Counted from the first letter of the stretch, positions 27,677-40,520 are shown. The stretch is 64,000 nt of DNA from Amycolatopsis deserti (GCF_014653945.1 NZ_BNAU01000007.1:124001-188000); one strand, 5' to 3'. The notes: a model not told the origin generated them from the letters alone. Made by a program: numbers and translations.

Positions 27677-28797
27677 AACCGGTCCGGATTCAGGAAACCC
27701 GCGGGCAACGAGCTGCTGCCGTGCAGCACTGATTCCGCAGCCACCCGCCCGATCGCCGGCGCCATCTTGAACCCGTGCCCGGAAAACCCGCCGAGCACCA
27801 CCAGGTTCGGCACCGCGGGCACGTTCCCCACCAGCGGATTCCCGTCGGCGGTGTACCCGTCCATGTGCACGGATACCCGATGCGGATGGGGATGCAGCTC
27901 CGGCAGGCACTCCCCCACCAGCGAGCTGATCGCCGACAGCGCCGACGGCCGCACGTCCCGGTCCAGCGCGTCCGGATCATCCACCGGATCTTCCGCGACC
28001 AGCGCCACCTTCACCGATCCGCCGTCGAAGGTGGGGATCCCGAAGAAGTGCCGCTCCCCGCTCTGCCGGATGAAGACCGGGAACCGCTCCGGGCCGTACC
28101 GCGCCGGGTCGGTGGTCGCGAACCACGTCATCACGATCCGCCGCACGCGCACCGCGTCCGCGAGCGCCGGGACCAGCCTCCCGGTCCACGGCCCACCAGC
28201 CACCACCGCCTGCCGCACGGTGAACCGGCGCTCGCCGGCCACGATCACCACGTGGTCGTCGAACGGTTCGATCGCGGTCACGGCCGCGCCGCTGTGCACC
28301 CGGGCGCCCAGCGCGGCCGCCCGCGTCACCGCCGCGATCACCGCGAACTCCGGCCGCAGCACGCCAGCCGTGTGGTCGAGCACCGCCATCTCGCCGTCCG
28401 CCAGCCGGTGCTGCGGATACCGCCACGCCATCGCCTCAGCGTCGAGCACCTCCGCGGGCAGGCCGAAGCGGTCGATCGAGGCGAGCACGTTGGTCATCGC
28501 CTCGGTGCCCTCGGTGCCGATGGTCAGCCCGCCCGTCGTGGTCAGCAGCCGCCAGCCGGACTCCGCCTCCAGCTCCCGCCACAGCCGCTGCGCCTCGCGT
28601 AGCAGCGGCACGTATTCGGGGCCCTCCTGGTAGGCGGTGCGGAAGATCCGCGACTCGCCACCGGCGGCGGACCGGTCGTGCCCGATGCCGAACTGCTCGA
28701 ACCCGAGGACGTCCGCCCCGGCGCGGGCGAGCTGCCACGCGGTCATCGAGCCCATCGTGCCGAGCCCGACCACGGCCACATCGGCGTCGAACGCCAT
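27673..28797 (-). CDS. SolA-like FAD-dependent amino acid oxidase
   Basis: 374 residues from ATG 28797 (MAFDADVAVVGLGTMGSMT). The FAD motif is VVGLGTMGSM at about residues 9-18; the conserved FGxGH and GGESRIFR of monomeric sarcosine oxidase/N-methyltryptophan oxidase follow, along with a Cys-less flavin region and a C-terminal GGFSGHGFKMAPAIG. It oxidises N-methyl or secondary amines with H2O2 release; the exact substrate is open. It is cotranscribed-looking with the membrane protein upstream (11-base gap) and overlaps the lipoprotein gene by four bases at the stops. Confidence 0.87.
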   Translation of the reverse strand: MAFDADVAVVGLGTMGSMTAWQLARAGADVLGFEQFGIGHDRSAAGGESRIFRTAYQEGPEYVPLLREAQRLWRELEAESGWRLLTTTGGLTIGTEGTEAMTNVLASIDRFGLPAEVLDAEAMAWRYPQHRLADGEMAVLDHTAGVLRPEFAVIAAVTRAAALGARVHSGAAVTAIEPFDDHVVIVAGERRFTVRQAVVAGGPWTGRLVPALADAVRVRRIVMTWFATTDPARYGPERFPVFIRQSGERHFFGIPTFDGGSVKVALVAEDPVDDPDALDRDVRPSALSAISSLVGECLPELHPHPHRVSVHMDGYTADGNPLVGNVPAVPNLVVLGGFSGHGFKMAPAIGRVAAESVLHGSSSLPAGFLNPDRF

Positions 28798-28808
28798 GGC
28801 TCCCCCAG

Positions 28809-29324
28809 TCAGCGACGCCGCAGCGCACGCACGTCCAGCACGGCCGCGGCCGTGGAAGCCAGCGCGCCGAGCATCCCCAGGTACCGGCCGATCCCGGCGT
28901 ACAGACCGATCCCGCCGTCCTCGAGCAGGCCGCGGGTGTCGGAGTCGAACTGCCAGCCCATCGCGAACCAGCCGAGGACCATCAGCAGCAGCGCCACCCC
29001 GGCGAAGATCAGCCACAGGTGCGGCAGGCCCGCCACCCGCACCTTCCGGAACTGCCCGAACGCCACCACCGCCAGACCGGCGACCAGCAGCAGCAACGGC
29101 CCGCACCACGCCAGGAACCCGGTGGTCCAGGCGTCGCGCGCGACGTCCGACGAAGGCAGCTCACGCAGGGCTTCGTCGACGACCTGGTTCGTCGCCGACA
29201 GGTTCGTCCACGGCAGGAACAGGGCGAGCGTGGCCACCACGCCCGCCCCCAGGCCCGTCCACTCGCGCGAGCTGACGCGAGCGAGCGAGAACCGCTCCGG
29301 TTCCGCGGACACCTTCGACGGCAT
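28809..29324 (-). CDS. Conserved membrane protein, unknown function
   Basis: 171 residues with four predicted hydrophobic segments: GLGAGVVATLALFLPW near residue 25, FLAWCGPLLLLVAGLAVVAF, LIFAGVALLLMVLGWFAMGW, and GRYLGMLGALASTAAAVL. There is a conserved-looking extracytoplasmic loop after the first segment (TNLSATNQVVDEALREL). I do not recognise a characterised family. It lies two bases after gatB's stop region and just ahead of the SolA-like gene on the same strand. Confidence 0.8.
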   Translation of the reverse strand: MPSKVSAEPERFSLARVSSREWTGLGAGVVATLALFLPWTNLSATNQVVDEALRELPSSDVARDAWTTGFLAWCGPLLLLVAGLAVVAFGQFRKVRVAGLPHLWLIFAGVALLLMVLGWFAMGWQFDSDTRGLLEDGGIGLYAGIGRYLGMLGALASTAAAVLDVRALRRR

Positions 29325-29326
29325 CC

Positions 29327-30832
29327 TCAGGCGCCGACCCGCTCGATGATGAGTTCGCGGACGCGCTTGGCGTCGGCCTGGCCCTTGGTCGCCTTCATGA
29401 CCGCGCCGACGATCGCGCCCGCGGCCTGCACCTTGCCGCCGCGGATCTTGTCCGCGATGTCCGGCTGCGCAGCCAGCGCCTCGTCGACCGCGGCGAGCAG
29501 CGCCGAGTCGTCCGACACGACCTTCAGGCCCCGCTTCTCCACGACCTCGTCCGGCTCGCCCTCGCCGGCCAGCACGCCCTTGACGACCTCACGCGCGAGC
29601 TTGTTGGTCAGCTCGCCGGAGTCGACCAGCGCGGCCACCCGGGCGACCTGCGCCGGGGTGATCGGCAGCGCGGCGATCTCCACCTCGCGGGCATTGGCCT
29701 CCTGCGCCAGGAAGTTGACCCACCAGCTGCGCGCCTCGTTCGGCTTGGCGCCCTCGGCGACCGTCGCCTCGACCAGGTCGACCGCGCCCGAGTTGAACAG
29801 GTCGCGCAGCTCCTCGGCGGACAGGTTCCACTCGGTCTGGATCCGCTTGCGGCGCGCGGCCGGCATCTCCGGCAGCGTCCCGCGCAACTCTTCGACCCAC
29901 TCGCGCGACGGCGCGATCGGCACCAGGTCGGGCTCCGGGAAGTACCGGTAGTCCTCGGCGGTCTCCTTGGTGCGGCCCGGCGAGGTGGTGCCGTCGGACT
30001 CCTGGAAGTGCCGGGTCTCCTGGGTGACCTTGCCGCCCGCGACCAGCACGGCGGCCTGACGCGTCATCTCGTACCGCACGGCGCGCTCGACGCTGCGGAA
30101 GGAGTTGACGTTCTTGGTCTCGGTGCGGGTGCCGAACTCGGTCGTGCCCTTGGGCATCAGCGACACGTTCGCGTCGCAGCGCAGCGAGCCCTGGTCCATG
30201 CGCACGTCGGACACGTCCAGCGCACGCAGCAGATCGCGCAGCGCGGTCACGTACGCCCGCGCCACCTCCGGCGCCCGCGAGCCCATGCCGACGATCGGCT
30301 TGGTGACGATCTCGATCAGCGGCACGCCGGCGCGGTTGTAGTCGAGCAGCGAGTGCTCCGCGCCGTGAATGCGACCCGTCGCGCCGCCGACGTGCAGCGA
30401 CTTGCCGGTGTCCTCCTCCATGTGCGCGCGCTCGATCTCCACGCGCACGACCTCGCCGTCGTCCAGCGTCACGTCCAGGTAGCCGTTGAACGCGATCGGC
30501 TCGTCGTACTGCGAGGTCTGGAAGTTCTTCGGCATGTCCGGGTAGAAGTAGTTCTTCCGGGCGAACCGGCACCACTCGGCGATCTCGCAGTTGAGCGCCA
30601 GCCCGATGCGGATCGCGCCCTCGACGCCCTTGCCGTTGAGCACCGGCAGCGCACCGGGCAGGCCCAGGCAGGTCGGGCACACGTGGGTGTTGGGCTCGCC
30701 GCCAAACTCGTTGGCGCAGCCGCAGAACATCTTCGTCTTGGTGTTCAGCTCGACGTGGACCTCGAGCCCGAGCACCGGGTCGAACCGCTCGACGACCTCG
30801 GCGTAGTCCATCACTTCGGCAACGGCGGTCAC
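29327..30832 (-). CDS. gatB: Glutamyl-/aspartyl-tRNA amidotransferase subunit B
   Basis: 501 residues. Activates the mischarged Glu-tRNA-Gln or Asp-tRNA-Asn by phosphorylation and receives ammonia from GatA. The family opening [22 protein letters not shown] is present, with the zinc-site Cys residues 37, 39, 52 and 55, the Asn/Asp-rich catalytic stretch [13 protein letters not shown], and the C-terminal YqeY-like tail domain after residue 350. It overlaps gatA by four bases (GTGA). Order is gatC-gatA-gatB. Confidence 0.97.
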   Translation of the reverse strand: MTAVAEVMDYAEVVERFDPVLGLEVHVELNTKTKMFCGCANEFGGEPNTHVCPTCLGLPGALPVLNGKGVEGAIRIGLALNCEIAEWCRFARKNYFYPDMPKNFQTSQYDEPIAFNGYLDVTLDDGEVVRVEIERAHMEEDTGKSLHVGGATGRIHGAEHSLLDYNRAGVPLIEIVTKPIVGMGSRAPEVARAYVTALRDLLRALDVSDVRMDQGSLRCDANVSLMPKGTTEFGTRTETKNVNSFRSVERAVRYEMTRQAAVLVAGGKVTQETRHFQESDGTTSPGRTKETAEDYRYFPEPDLVPIAPSREWVEELRGTLPEMPAARRKRIQTEWNLSAEELRDLFNSGAVDLVEATVAEGAKPNEARSWWVNFLAQEANAREVEIAALPITPAQVARVAALVDSGELTNKLAREVVKGVLAGEGEPDEVVEKRGLKVVSDDSALLAAVDEALAAQPDIADKIRGGKVQAAGAIVGAVMKATKGQADAKRVRELIIERVGA

Positions 30833-32334
30833 GCCGAGACTCCCTTCAGCTCCGGAACCCGGTCGATGATCGAGCCGCGCGCGACCTCGTAGGCGGCGCC
30901 GACCCGGTAGAGCCGGTCATCGGCCAGCGCCGGGGCCATGATCTGCAGGCCGACCGGCAGACCGTCCTCGTCGGACAGTCCACTCGGCACGCTCATGGCG
31001 GCGTTGCCGGCCAGGTTCGCCGGGATGGTGCACAGGTCGGCGAGGTACATGGCCATCGGGTCGTCGACCCGCTCGCCGATCTTGAACGCGGTGGTCGGGG
31101 TGGTCGGCGAGACCAGCACGTCCACCTTCTCGAACGCCGCGTCGAAGTCGCGCGTGATCAGCGTCCGCACCTTCTGCGCCGAGCCGTAGTAGGCGTCGTA
31201 GTAGCCGGAGGACAGCGCGTAGGTGCCGAGCATGATGCGGCGCTTGACCTCGGGGCCGAACCCGGCCTCGCGGGTGAGCGACATGACCTCTTCGGCGCTG
31301 TGCGAACCGTCGTCGGACACCCGCAGGCCGTAGCGCATGGCGTCGAACCGGGCCAGGTTCGACGACGCCTCGCTCGGCGCGATCAGGTAGTACGCCGGCA
31401 GCGCGTAGACGAAGTTCGGGCAGGACACCTCGACGACCTCGGCGCCGAGCGCCTTGAGCTGCTCGACGGCGCCCTCGAACGAGCGCTGCACGCCGGCCTG
31501 GTAGCCCTCTCCGCTGAACTCCTTGACCACGCCGACCTTGACGCCCTTGAGGTCACCGCGCAGGCCCTCGCGGGCGGCGGCGACGACCGGCGGCACCGGC
31601 GCGTCGATCGAGGTCGAGTCGAGCGGGTCGTGCCCGGCGATGACTTCGTGCAGCAGCGCCGCGTCCAGCACGGTGCGCGCGCACGGCCCGGCCTGGTCGA
31701 GCGAGGACGAGAACGCCACCAGCCCGTACCGGGACACGCCGCCGTAGGTCGGCTTCACGCCGACCGTGCCGGTGACCGCGCCCGGCTGGCGGATCGAGCC
31801 GCCGGTGTCGGTGCCGATCGCCAGCGGCGCCTCGAACGCGGCCAGCGACGCGGCGGAGCCACCGCCGGAGCCGCCCGGGATGCGGGCGTGGTCCCACGGG
31901 TTGTGCGTCGGGCCGAACGCCGAGTTCTCGGTGGAGGAGCCCATCGCGAACTCGTCCATGTTGGTCTTGCCCAGGATCGGCACGCCCGCCTCGCGCAGCT
32001 TGCGCGTGACCGTCGAGTCGTACGGCGGGATCCAGTTCTCCAGCGTCTTCGAACCGCAGGTGGTGGGCAGGCCCACGGTGGTCAGCACGTCCTTGAGGGC
32101 GAGCGGGACACCGGCGATCGGCGAGGCCGGGGCCTGGCCGCCGGCCAGGGCGGAGTCGACCTCGCGGGCCGCCGCGAGGGCGCCCTCGGCGTCGACGTTG
32201 AGGAACGCGTGGACGTGGTCGTCGACCTCGCCGATGCGGTCCAGGTGCGCCCGCGTGACCTCCTCCGAGGACACCTCGCGCGCGTGGATCTTCTCGGCCA
32301 GCTCGGCGGCCGACAGCCGTGTTAGGTCGGTCAC
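30829..32334 (-). CDS. gatA: Glutamyl-/aspartyl-tRNA amidotransferase subunit A
   Basis: 501 residues; hydrolyses glutamine to supply ammonia to GatB. The amidase triad is intact: Lys81 in GVPLALKDV, cis-Ser156 in GGSGGG (154-159) and nucleophile Ser180 in [12 protein letters not shown]. Starts at GTG 32334 inside the gatC stop (GTGA overlap). Distinguished from the paralogous amidase at 19112-20521 by its gatC/gatB neighbours. Confidence 0.97.
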   Translation of the reverse strand: MTDLTRLSAAELAEKIHAREVSSEEVTRAHLDRIGEVDDHVHAFLNVDAEGALAAAREVDSALAGGQAPASPIAGVPLALKDVLTTVGLPTTCGSKTLENWIPPYDSTVTRKLREAGVPILGKTNMDEFAMGSSTENSAFGPTHNPWDHARIPGGSGGGSAASLAAFEAPLAIGTDTGGSIRQPGAVTGTVGVKPTYGGVSRYGLVAFSSSLDQAGPCARTVLDAALLHEVIAGHDPLDSTSIDAPVPPVVAAAREGLRGDLKGVKVGVVKEFSGEGYQAGVQRSFEGAVEQLKALGAEVVEVSCPNFVYALPAYYLIAPSEASSNLARFDAMRYGLRVSDDGSHSAEEVMSLTREAGFGPEVKRRIMLGTYALSSGYYDAYYGSAQKVRTLITRDFDAAFEKVDVLVSPTTPTTAFKIGERVDDPMAMYLADLCTIPANLAGNAAMSVPSGLSDEDGLPVGLQIMAPALADDRLYRVGAAYEVARGSIIDRVPELKGVSA

Positions 32335-32630
32335 TGTTCCTCCCCCAGGATCCGCGGCACCCGGAAGCGGCCCTCCTCGGCGGCCGGCGCACCGGCCAGG
32401 GCCTGCTGCTGGGTCAGTCCGGGCCGGGCCACGTCCTCGCGGAAGACGTTCGTGAGCGGCACGGCGTGCGAGGTCGGCGGCACGTCGTCGGCGGCGACCT
32501 CGCTGACCTTGGCCACCGCGTCCAGGATGTGGTCGAGCTGACCTGCGAAAACGTTCAGCTCGTCGTCGGTGACCGCGAGCCTGGCGAGCTTGGCCAGGTG
32601 CGCGACCTCGTCGCGGGAAATGTTGGGCAC
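32331..32630 (-). CDS. gatC: Glutamyl-/aspartyl-tRNA amidotransferase subunit C
   Basis: 99 residues from GTG 32630 ([18 protein letters not shown]), which has GGGAG eight bases upstream; the longer frame from 32675 has no good site. The family signature is [21 protein letters not shown] and C-terminal [11 protein letters not shown], which wraps between GatA and GatB and stabilises the complex. First gene of gatCAB. Divergent from the ACT-domain gene across 215 bases. Confidence 0.95.
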   Translation of the reverse strand: MPNISRDEVAHLAKLARLAVTDDELNVFAGQLDHILDAVAKVSEVAADDVPPTSHAVPLTNVFREDVARPGLTQQQALAGAPAAEEGRFRVPRILGEEQ

Positions 32631-32845
32631 GCGGGTGACTCCCGGGGTGTGCGGATCGGTGTTTCGGTGAGTCACAAGTCTATGGCGGCGGGCCCCGCGA
32701 CCTCGACCGGGTTGTTCACGGCGGGCGCGCGATCCGGTCTCGGTAGGCAGACGATGGCTCCCCGTGACGGCCTTCGTCTGTCACAATCAGCGGCCGGTTG
32801 CGCTCCCCGGCGAGGCGGGAGCGCCGGACCCGAGAGGGGTTCACG

Positions 32846-33499
32846 TTGTCCTTCCTGATCCGGGTGCAGCTCCCGGACACGCCAGGAACCCTCGGAGCGG
32901 TCGCGACGGCTCTCGGCATGATCGGGGCGGACATCCTCTCGGTGGACGTCGTCGAGCGCGGCGGTGGCGTCGCGATCGACGACATGGTCGTCGAACTGCC
33001 CTCCGGACGGCTGCCGGACGCGGTGATCACCGCGGCCGAGAGCGTGGAGGGCGTCGAGGTCGACGCGGTGCGGCCGTACGCCGGCGTGCTGGACACCCAC
33101 CGCGAGCTGGAGCTGGTCGAGGAGATCGCCGCGCAGCCCGCGTCCGGGCTGTCCGTGCTGGTCGAAGGCGTGCCGCGGATCATCCGCGCGGGCTGGGCGA
33201 TCGTGGTGTCGGTCAGCGACGCGGGTATCTACCGCCTGGCCTCCTCGAGCGCGTCGCCCGAGGCGCCGATCACCGACCTGCCGTGGCTGCCGCTGGAGCG
33301 CGCCACGATCCTGGACTCCGAGGACTCGTGGGTCCCGGAGACCTGGCAGGAGCTGGGCACCGAGCTGGCCGCGACGCCGCTCGGCAAGCCGGACAAGGCG
33401 CTGCTCGTCGGCCGCCCCGGCGGCCCGATGTTCCGGGCGGCCGAGGTCGCGCGCCTGGCGCACCTGGCCGGGATCGTCGCCGTCGTGCTCGACGGCTGA
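32846..33499 (+). CDS. ACT-domain amino-acid-binding protein
   Basis: 217 residues from TTG 32846, chosen because GAGAGGGG lies five to twelve bases upstream; an ATG at 32798 gives a non-conserved Arg-rich prefix. The N-terminal ACT domain is plain: LIRVQLPDTPGTLGAVATAL with VVERGGGVAIDDM. The C-terminal part is another alpha/beta domain with no recognised activity. The M. tuberculosis homologue position is Rv3013, between gatC and ligA (from memory). It probably senses an amino acid; the ligand and partner are unknown. Confidence 0.82.
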   Translation: MSFLIRVQLPDTPGTLGAVATALGMIGADILSVDVVERGGGVAIDDMVVELPSGRLPDAVITAAESVEGVEVDAVRPYAGVLDTHRELELVEEIAAQPASGLSVLVEGVPRIIRAGWAIVVSVSDAGIYRLASSSASPEAPITDLPWLPLERATILDSEDSWVPETWQELGTELAATPLGKPDKALLVGRPGGPMFRAAEVARLAHLAGIVAVVLDG

Positions 33500-33502
33500 G
33501 TC

Positions 33503-35518
33503 TCACGGCACCCTCGAGGGCCACCAGATCCGCCGCCCGACGTCCAGCGTCAGGGCCGGCACCAGCAGCGACCGCACGATCAGGGTGTCCAGCAGCACGC
33601 CGAAGCCGACGATGAACGCGATCTGGGCCAGGAACAGGATCGGGATCACCGCGAGCGCCGCGAAGGTCGCCGCGAGCACCACCCCGGCCGAGGTGATGAC
33701 GCCGCCGGTGAGCGTGAGCCCGCGCAGCGTGCCGTCGCGGGTGTTCGTCCCGAGCGCTTCCTCGCGGACCCGGGTCATCAGGAAGATGTTGTAGTCGATC
33801 CCGAGCGCCACCAGGAAGACGAACCCGAACAGCGGCACCGCCGGGTCCGCGCCCGGGAAGTCCAGCAGGTGGTTGAACACCAGCGCGGACACGCCCATGG
33901 TGGCGGCGAAGGACAGCACGACGGTCGCGATCAGCAGCAACGGCGCGAGCAGGGCCCGCAGCAGGAGCGCGAGCACCGCGAAGATCACCACCAGGACGAT
34001 CGGGATGATCACGGCGCGGTCCCGTTCCGAGGTCTCCTGCGTGTCCAGCTGGGTCGCGGTGGTGCCGCCGACGAGCGCGTCCGCGCCGGGCACGGCGTGC
34101 ACGGCCTGGCGGATGCGGCCGACGGTGTCGAGCGCGGCCTCGGAGTCGGCGGCGTCGGTGAGGATCGCGATGACCTGGACGCGGCCGTTGACGACGGTGG
34201 GAGCCGCGGCGACCTGCGCGACGCCGTCCACCCGCGCGGCCCGCGCGACGGCTTCGGCCTGGCCGGCGTTGGCGATGATCGTGGTCGGTGAGCCGGAGCC
34301 GCCGGGGAAGTGCTCGATCAGGACCTCCTGGCCGGCGACCGAGTCGACCGGGGTGAGGAAGAGGTCGGACTGGGCGACGCCGCCGGCCTTGAGCTGCGGC
34401 ACGAACGCCGCACCCGCGAGGAGCAGGACGGTGGTGCCGATCCAGGTCGCGCGGGGTTTGTGCGCGACGGCCTCGGCGATGCGGCCCCAGATGCCGCTGG
34501 ACTCCGGGTGCGGGGAGCCGAGCTTCGGGCGGACCGGCCAGAACGCGGCGCGGCCGAGCAGCGCGAGCACGGCGGGCAGGAAGGTGACGGAGGCCGCGAA
34601 CGCGGCGGCGATGCCGATCGCGGCGACCGGGCCGAGGCCGCGGTTGGACTGCAGGTCGGAGAACAGCAGGCAGAGCACGCCGAGCACGACGGTCCCGGCG
34701 GAGGCGGCGATCGGCGGGAGGGTGGCGCGCCAGGCCAGCTTGACGGCTTCGTAGCGGTTTCCGGTGTCGCGGAGTTGTTCCCGGAACCGGGAGACCAGCA
34801 GCAGCGCGTAGTCGGTGGCCGCGCCGAAGACGAGGATGAACAGGATGCCCTGGCTCTGGCCGTTGACGGTGAGGACGTCGTGGTCGGCGAGGAGGTAGAC
34901 GACCAGGCTGGCCAGGCCGAGCGCGAAGACGGCGGAGAGCAGGACGACGAGCGGCAGCAGCGGGCTGCGGTAGACCACGACGAGGATCAGCGCCACGACG
35001 ATGCCGGCGACCAGCAGCAGGAGGCCGTCGATGCCGCCGAACGCGGTGACCAGGTCGGCGATCTGGGCGGCCGGACCGGTGACGAGGACGGTGAGACCGT
35101 CGGGCGCGTGGTCGAGTTCTCCGCGGATCCGCTCGACGACCTCGCCCGGTTCGCCGCCCACCCGGACGGAGACGGTGAGTTCGAGGGCCTGGCCGTCCTG
35201 GGCGGGTTGCGGGCTCGCGGCTTTGGTGACGCCGGGGATGGCCTGGATGCGGGCGGCCGCGTCGGCGAGGAAGGCGGTGTCCTGGGGCGTGATGTTCGTG
35301 GCCCGCTCGGCGACGACGATCCCGGGGAGGGTTTCGTCGGTGGAGAAGGTGCGCTGTTCGGCGAGGGCGCGGGTGGATTCGGCGGAGGCCGGGAGGAAGG
35401 CGGAGTTGTCGTTGGTGGAGACGTCGCTGAGCTTGCCGGCGTAGGGGCCGCCGATACCGCCGAGCACCAGCCAGGCGACGACGAGCAGGGCGGGGACGAG
35501 CAGGCGGGCGGTCCTCAT
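33503..35518 (-). CDS. MMPL-family (RND-superfamily) transporter
   Basis: 671 residues with two MMPL halves. Each has one leading membrane segment, a large extracytoplasmic loop and a five-segment bundle: first half from LLVPALLVVAWLVLGGIGG, loop about residues 40-150, bundle with LLLVAGIVVALILVVVYRS and GAATDYALLLVSRFREQLRD (the conserved D-Y relay and RxxREE-like stretch); second half has the loop near 350-470 and GIDYNIFLMTRVREE near residue 585. Exports lipids, polyketides or drugs by proton antiport. A MarR-type regulator is divergently encoded 65 bases away. Start ATG 35518. Confidence 0.92.
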   Translation of the reverse strand: MRTARLLVPALLVVAWLVLGGIGGPYAGKLSDVSTNDNSAFLPASAESTRALAEQRTFSTDETLPGIVVAERATNITPQDTAFLADAAARIQAIPGVTKAASPQPAQDGQALELTVSVRVGGEPGEVVERIRGELDHAPDGLTVLVTGPAAQIADLVTAFGGIDGLLLLVAGIVVALILVVVYRSPLLPLVVLLSAVFALGLASLVVYLLADHDVLTVNGQSQGILFILVFGAATDYALLLVSRFREQLRDTGNRYEAVKLAWRATLPPIAASAGTVVLGVLCLLFSDLQSNRGLGPVAAIGIAAAFAASVTFLPAVLALLGRAAFWPVRPKLGSPHPESSGIWGRIAEAVAHKPRATWIGTTVLLLAGAAFVPQLKAGGVAQSDLFLTPVDSVAGQEVLIEHFPGGSGSPTTIIANAGQAEAVARAARVDGVAQVAAAPTVVNGRVQVIAILTDAADSEAALDTVGRIRQAVHAVPGADALVGGTTATQLDTQETSERDRAVIIPIVLVVIFAVLALLLRALLAPLLLIATVVLSFAATMGVSALVFNHLLDFPGADPAVPLFGFVFLVALGIDYNIFLMTRVREEALGTNTRDGTLRGLTLTGGVITSAGVVLAATFAALAVIPILFLAQIAFIVGFGVLLDTLIVRSLLVPALTLDVGRRIWWPSRVP

Positions 35519-35548
35519 GGGCTAATACAGTCCTAGGATCGGGGAAAT

Positions 35549-35566
35549 TGCTCAGCAGGCTGAACA
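35549..35566. promoter_or_regulatory. Candidate MarR operator between MMPL and MarR genes
   Basis: TGCTCAGC and GCTGAACA form 8-base half-sites separated by AG, matching as an inverted repeat except one position. It sits midway in the 64-base divergent intergenic region. Length and symmetry fit MarR-family sites. Confidence 0.55.
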
Positions 35567-35582
35567 TTACCGGGAGGCGCGA

Positions 35583-36152
35583 TTGGCCGCCGAGGAAGGC
35601 CCGGCAAATCGGACACCGTGCGACGGTGCTCCGCCGCCGGCTGCCGAGCTGTCCACGGCCGCGACACCGCCGCCCGCGAACGAAGCCCCTGCCTCTGGAC
35701 AACCCCCGGGTGGCGGCGCTCCGGCGCCGGGCGAGGAAGGGATCGCCTCCTGGCCCACCGGGCGCTTGCTCTCGGCGGCGGCGAGGCTCGTCGAGCAGCG
35801 GTGGGCGGCGCGGCTGGAGACGCTCGGTCTGTCGCACGCCGGGCTGATCGCCCTGCACACGTTGCGCGGCGGGCCGCTGTCCCAGCGGGTGCTGGCCCGG
35901 CGGTGCCAGGTGACCGACCAGACGATGAGCCGCACGCTGGAGCGGCTGTCCAGGTCGGGGTACGTCACCCGCGTGCCCGATCCGCTGGACGGCCGCCGCT
36001 CCCTGGCGCGGCTCACCCCCGCGGGCGAGGACGTCCTCGCCACCTCGGAGCGGATCGCGCGGGACGACGCGTCCGTGATCGGCGCGCTCGGCGACGACGC
36101 GGCCTTCCGGCGGCAGCTGATCGAGCTGATCGGGCACCTGAGCGGGTCATGA
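35583..36152 (+). CDS. MarR-family transcriptional regulator
   Basis: 189 residues from TTG 35583, well supported by GGGAGG five bases upstream. An Ala/Pro-rich N-terminal tail of about 55 residues precedes the winged-helix domain: WAARLETLGLSHAGLIALHT, HTLRGGPLSQRVLARRCQVT, DQTMSRTLERLSRSGYVTRV, and the wing DPLDGRRSLARLTPAG. It diverges from the MMPL gene and likely represses it; the inverted repeat at 35549-35566 is the obvious site. The stop lies within the repeat at 36149-36162. Confidence 0.9.
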   Translation: MAAEEGPANRTPCDGAPPPAAELSTAATPPPANEAPASGQPPGGGAPAPGEEGIASWPTGRLLSAAARLVEQRWAARLETLGLSHAGLIALHTLRGGPLSQRVLARRCQVTDQTMSRTLERLSRSGYVTRVPDPLDGRRSLARLTPAGEDVLATSERIARDDASVIGALGDDAAFRRQLIELIGHLSGS

Positions 36153-36178
36153 CAACTGTCATAGTCCCGCGCTAGGGT
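36149..36178 (+). promoter_or_regulatory. Palindrome and -10 box before the 3-HIBDH-like gene
   Basis: ATGACA and TGTCAT (36149-36162) are perfect half-sites around AC. Eleven bases on, TAGGGT (36173-36178) ends six bases before the ATG at 36185, so the repeat covers the -35 region and the mRNA is probably leaderless. The palindrome is a good regulator site, plausibly for the adjacent MarR protein. Confidence 0.5.
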
Positions 36179-36184
36179 GCTCAC

Positions 36185-37126
36185 ATGAAGCTGGGTTTCC
36201 TGGGGCTCGGTGTGATGGGCACGCCGATGGCGCTCAACCTCGTCCGCGCGGGCACGCCGCTGGTGGTGTGGAACCGGACCGCCGCGAAGGCCGAGGTGCT
36301 GCGGGCGGCGGGGGCGGAGGTCGCCGGGAGCGCGGCCGAGGTGTGCCGCCGGGTGGACGTCGTGTTCCTCATGCTGGCCGACGGTGCCGCGGTGGATGCC
36401 GCACTGGACCGTGGCGGGAGCGGGTTCGCGGCGAACGTCGGCGGGCGGATCGTCGTGCACATGGGGACGACGTCGCCGGAGTATTCACGCGGGCTGGCGG
36501 CCGAGGTCGCCGCGGCGGGTGGCCGGTACGTCGAGGCGCCGGTGTCGGGGTCGCGCAAGCCGGCCGAGGCGGGGCAGCTGGTGGCGATGCTGGCGGGCGA
36601 GCCGGGCGCGGTGGCCCAGGTGGGGCCGTTGCTGGCGCCGATGTGCCGTCAGGTGGTCGAGTGCGGGCCGGTGCCGGGCGCGTTGCTGATGAAGCTCGCG
36701 GTGAACCTGTACCTGATCACGATGGTGACGGGCCTGGCCGAGGCGACCCACTTCGCGGAGCGGCAGGGCCTGGACCTGGCGCGGTTCGTGGAGGTGCTGA
36801 ACGCGGGCCCGATGGCGAGCGACGTGTCGCGGGTGAAGGTGGCGAAGCTGGTGGCGCGGGACTTCGAGGTGCAGGCGGCCGTCGCGGACGTGCTGAAGAA
36901 CAACCAGCTGGTCGCGGAGGCCGCCCGCGCGGCCGGGCTGGCGTCGCCGCTGCTGGACGTGTGCCACCGCTTGTACGACGAGACCCTGCGGCTGGGCCAC
37001 GCCGGGGAGGACATGGCCGCGGTGGTGCGAGCGATCGAGACGAGGACCGCGGCGGTGGCAGGAGGAGCTGGGGCGTTCGCTGCGACCGTCCCAGCCGCCG
37101 CGAACCCCGCTCCGGCCGGGGACTAA
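36185..37126 (+). CDS. 3-hydroxyisobutyrate dehydrogenase-family NAD(P) oxidoreductase
   Basis: 313 residues, beta-hydroxyacid dehydrogenase. The opening [20 protein letters not shown] has the GxGxxG fold. The substrate motif and catalytic Lys region follow: [19 protein letters not shown] and [17 protein letters not shown]. Reduces or oxidises small beta-hydroxy acids or semialdehydes; closely related enzymes handle 3-hydroxyisobutyrate or tartronate semialdehyde. The C-terminal 30 residues are low-complexity Ala/Thr. It is likely leaderless with its own promoter just after the MarR gene. Confidence 0.9.
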   Translation: MKLGFLGLGVMGTPMALNLVRAGTPLVVWNRTAAKAEVLRAAGAEVAGSAAEVCRRVDVVFLMLADGAAVDAALDRGGSGFAANVGGRIVVHMGTTSPEYSRGLAAEVAAAGGRYVEAPVSGSRKPAEAGQLVAMLAGEPGAVAQVGPLLAPMCRQVVECGPVPGALLMKLAVNLYLITMVTGLAEATHFAERQGLDLARFVEVLNAGPMASDVSRVKVAKLVARDFEVQAAVADVLKNNQLVAEAARAAGLASPLLDVCHRLYDETLRLGHAGEDMAAVVRAIETRTAAVAGGAGAFAATVPAAANPAPAGD

Positions 37127-37153
37127 AACCCCGGGTGCCGCCGTCGTCCGGCC

Positions 37154-39800
<2,647 letters not shown>

Positions 39801-39805
39801 TCAGC

Positions 39806-40510
39806 TTAGTCAGCACCCCCGACAGTTTCCGGACGTTCCTCGTCCAGACCGCGGACCAGGTCACGCAGTTCCAGGAGCGTGATGGCGCCGGCGGGCTCGG
39901 TCTCGGCCGCCTCCACCCTGCGTAACCGTTCCGCCGCGAGCCGTTCGCCGAGCGTGGCGTCCAGCGGCAGGAAGGTCATCGCCGAGCGGGTGGCCGCGTC
40001 GAGTTCACCCAGCAGCGGGTGGTGGACCGCGACGTCGACCACCCCTTCGGCCTCGTCGACCAGCGCGGCGACCCGGACGTCGGCCAGCGCGACCGACCGC
40101 GTCCCGAGGTTCACCGTGACCCCGGTCGGATCGGGCACCGGCGGCACCGAGTCGTGGTACTCCCAGATCGCGTCCTCGGGCGGCGCCGCGGCCTTCCACG
40201 CGTCGGTGAACGGCCGCAGCGCGGGGTCCTCCTGACCGCTCACCACGAGGGCGTAGATGGCGCGCTGCCCCCGTTCAAGTGACACGTGCAGGTTCGGGTG
40301 CAGCTGCGCGACCGCGGCGGCCAGCTCACCCTCGACGCGCTGCGGCTCGCGGTCGCCGAGCGCCGCGCTGATCTCCGGCAGCATCTCCGCCCACCGGCGC
40401 CAGAACCGCTCCGCGGCCGCCACCGGGTCGTCCGGCACCGCCTGTTCGGGCCACGCGGTGCGCGGGTCCGGCAGGTCGTCCTCGCGCCGATTCCGTCGAA
40501 ACCATCGCAT
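39806..40510 (-). CDS. Conserved actinobacterial hypothetical protein
   Basis: 234 residues, soluble, acidic, from ATG 40510 (MRWFRRNRREDDLPDP). No signal or membrane segment. Recognisable features are a basic first ten residues, an alpha-helical start (FWRRWAEMLPEISAALG) and a beta-rich middle (AIYALVVSGQEDPALRPF; VTVNLGTRSVALADVRVAALVDE). The C-terminus ends with a coiled helix ATLGERLAAERLRRVEAAE. I do not recognise a named family. It lies between the MetE-like gene and ligA on the same strand with 10-11-base gaps, so the three may be one transcript. Confidence 0.7.
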   Translation of the reverse strand: MRWFRRNRREDDLPDPRTAWPEQAVPDDPVAAAERFWRRWAEMLPEISAALGDREPQRVEGELAAAVAQLHPNLHVSLERGQRAIYALVVSGQEDPALRPFTDAWKAAAPPEDAIWEYHDSVPPVPDPTGVTVNLGTRSVALADVRVAALVDEAEGVVDVAVHHPLLGELDAATRSAMTFLPLDATLGERLAAERLRRVEAAETEPAGAITLLELRDLVRGLDEERPETVGGAD

Positions 40511-40520
40511 CGCCGAAGTC

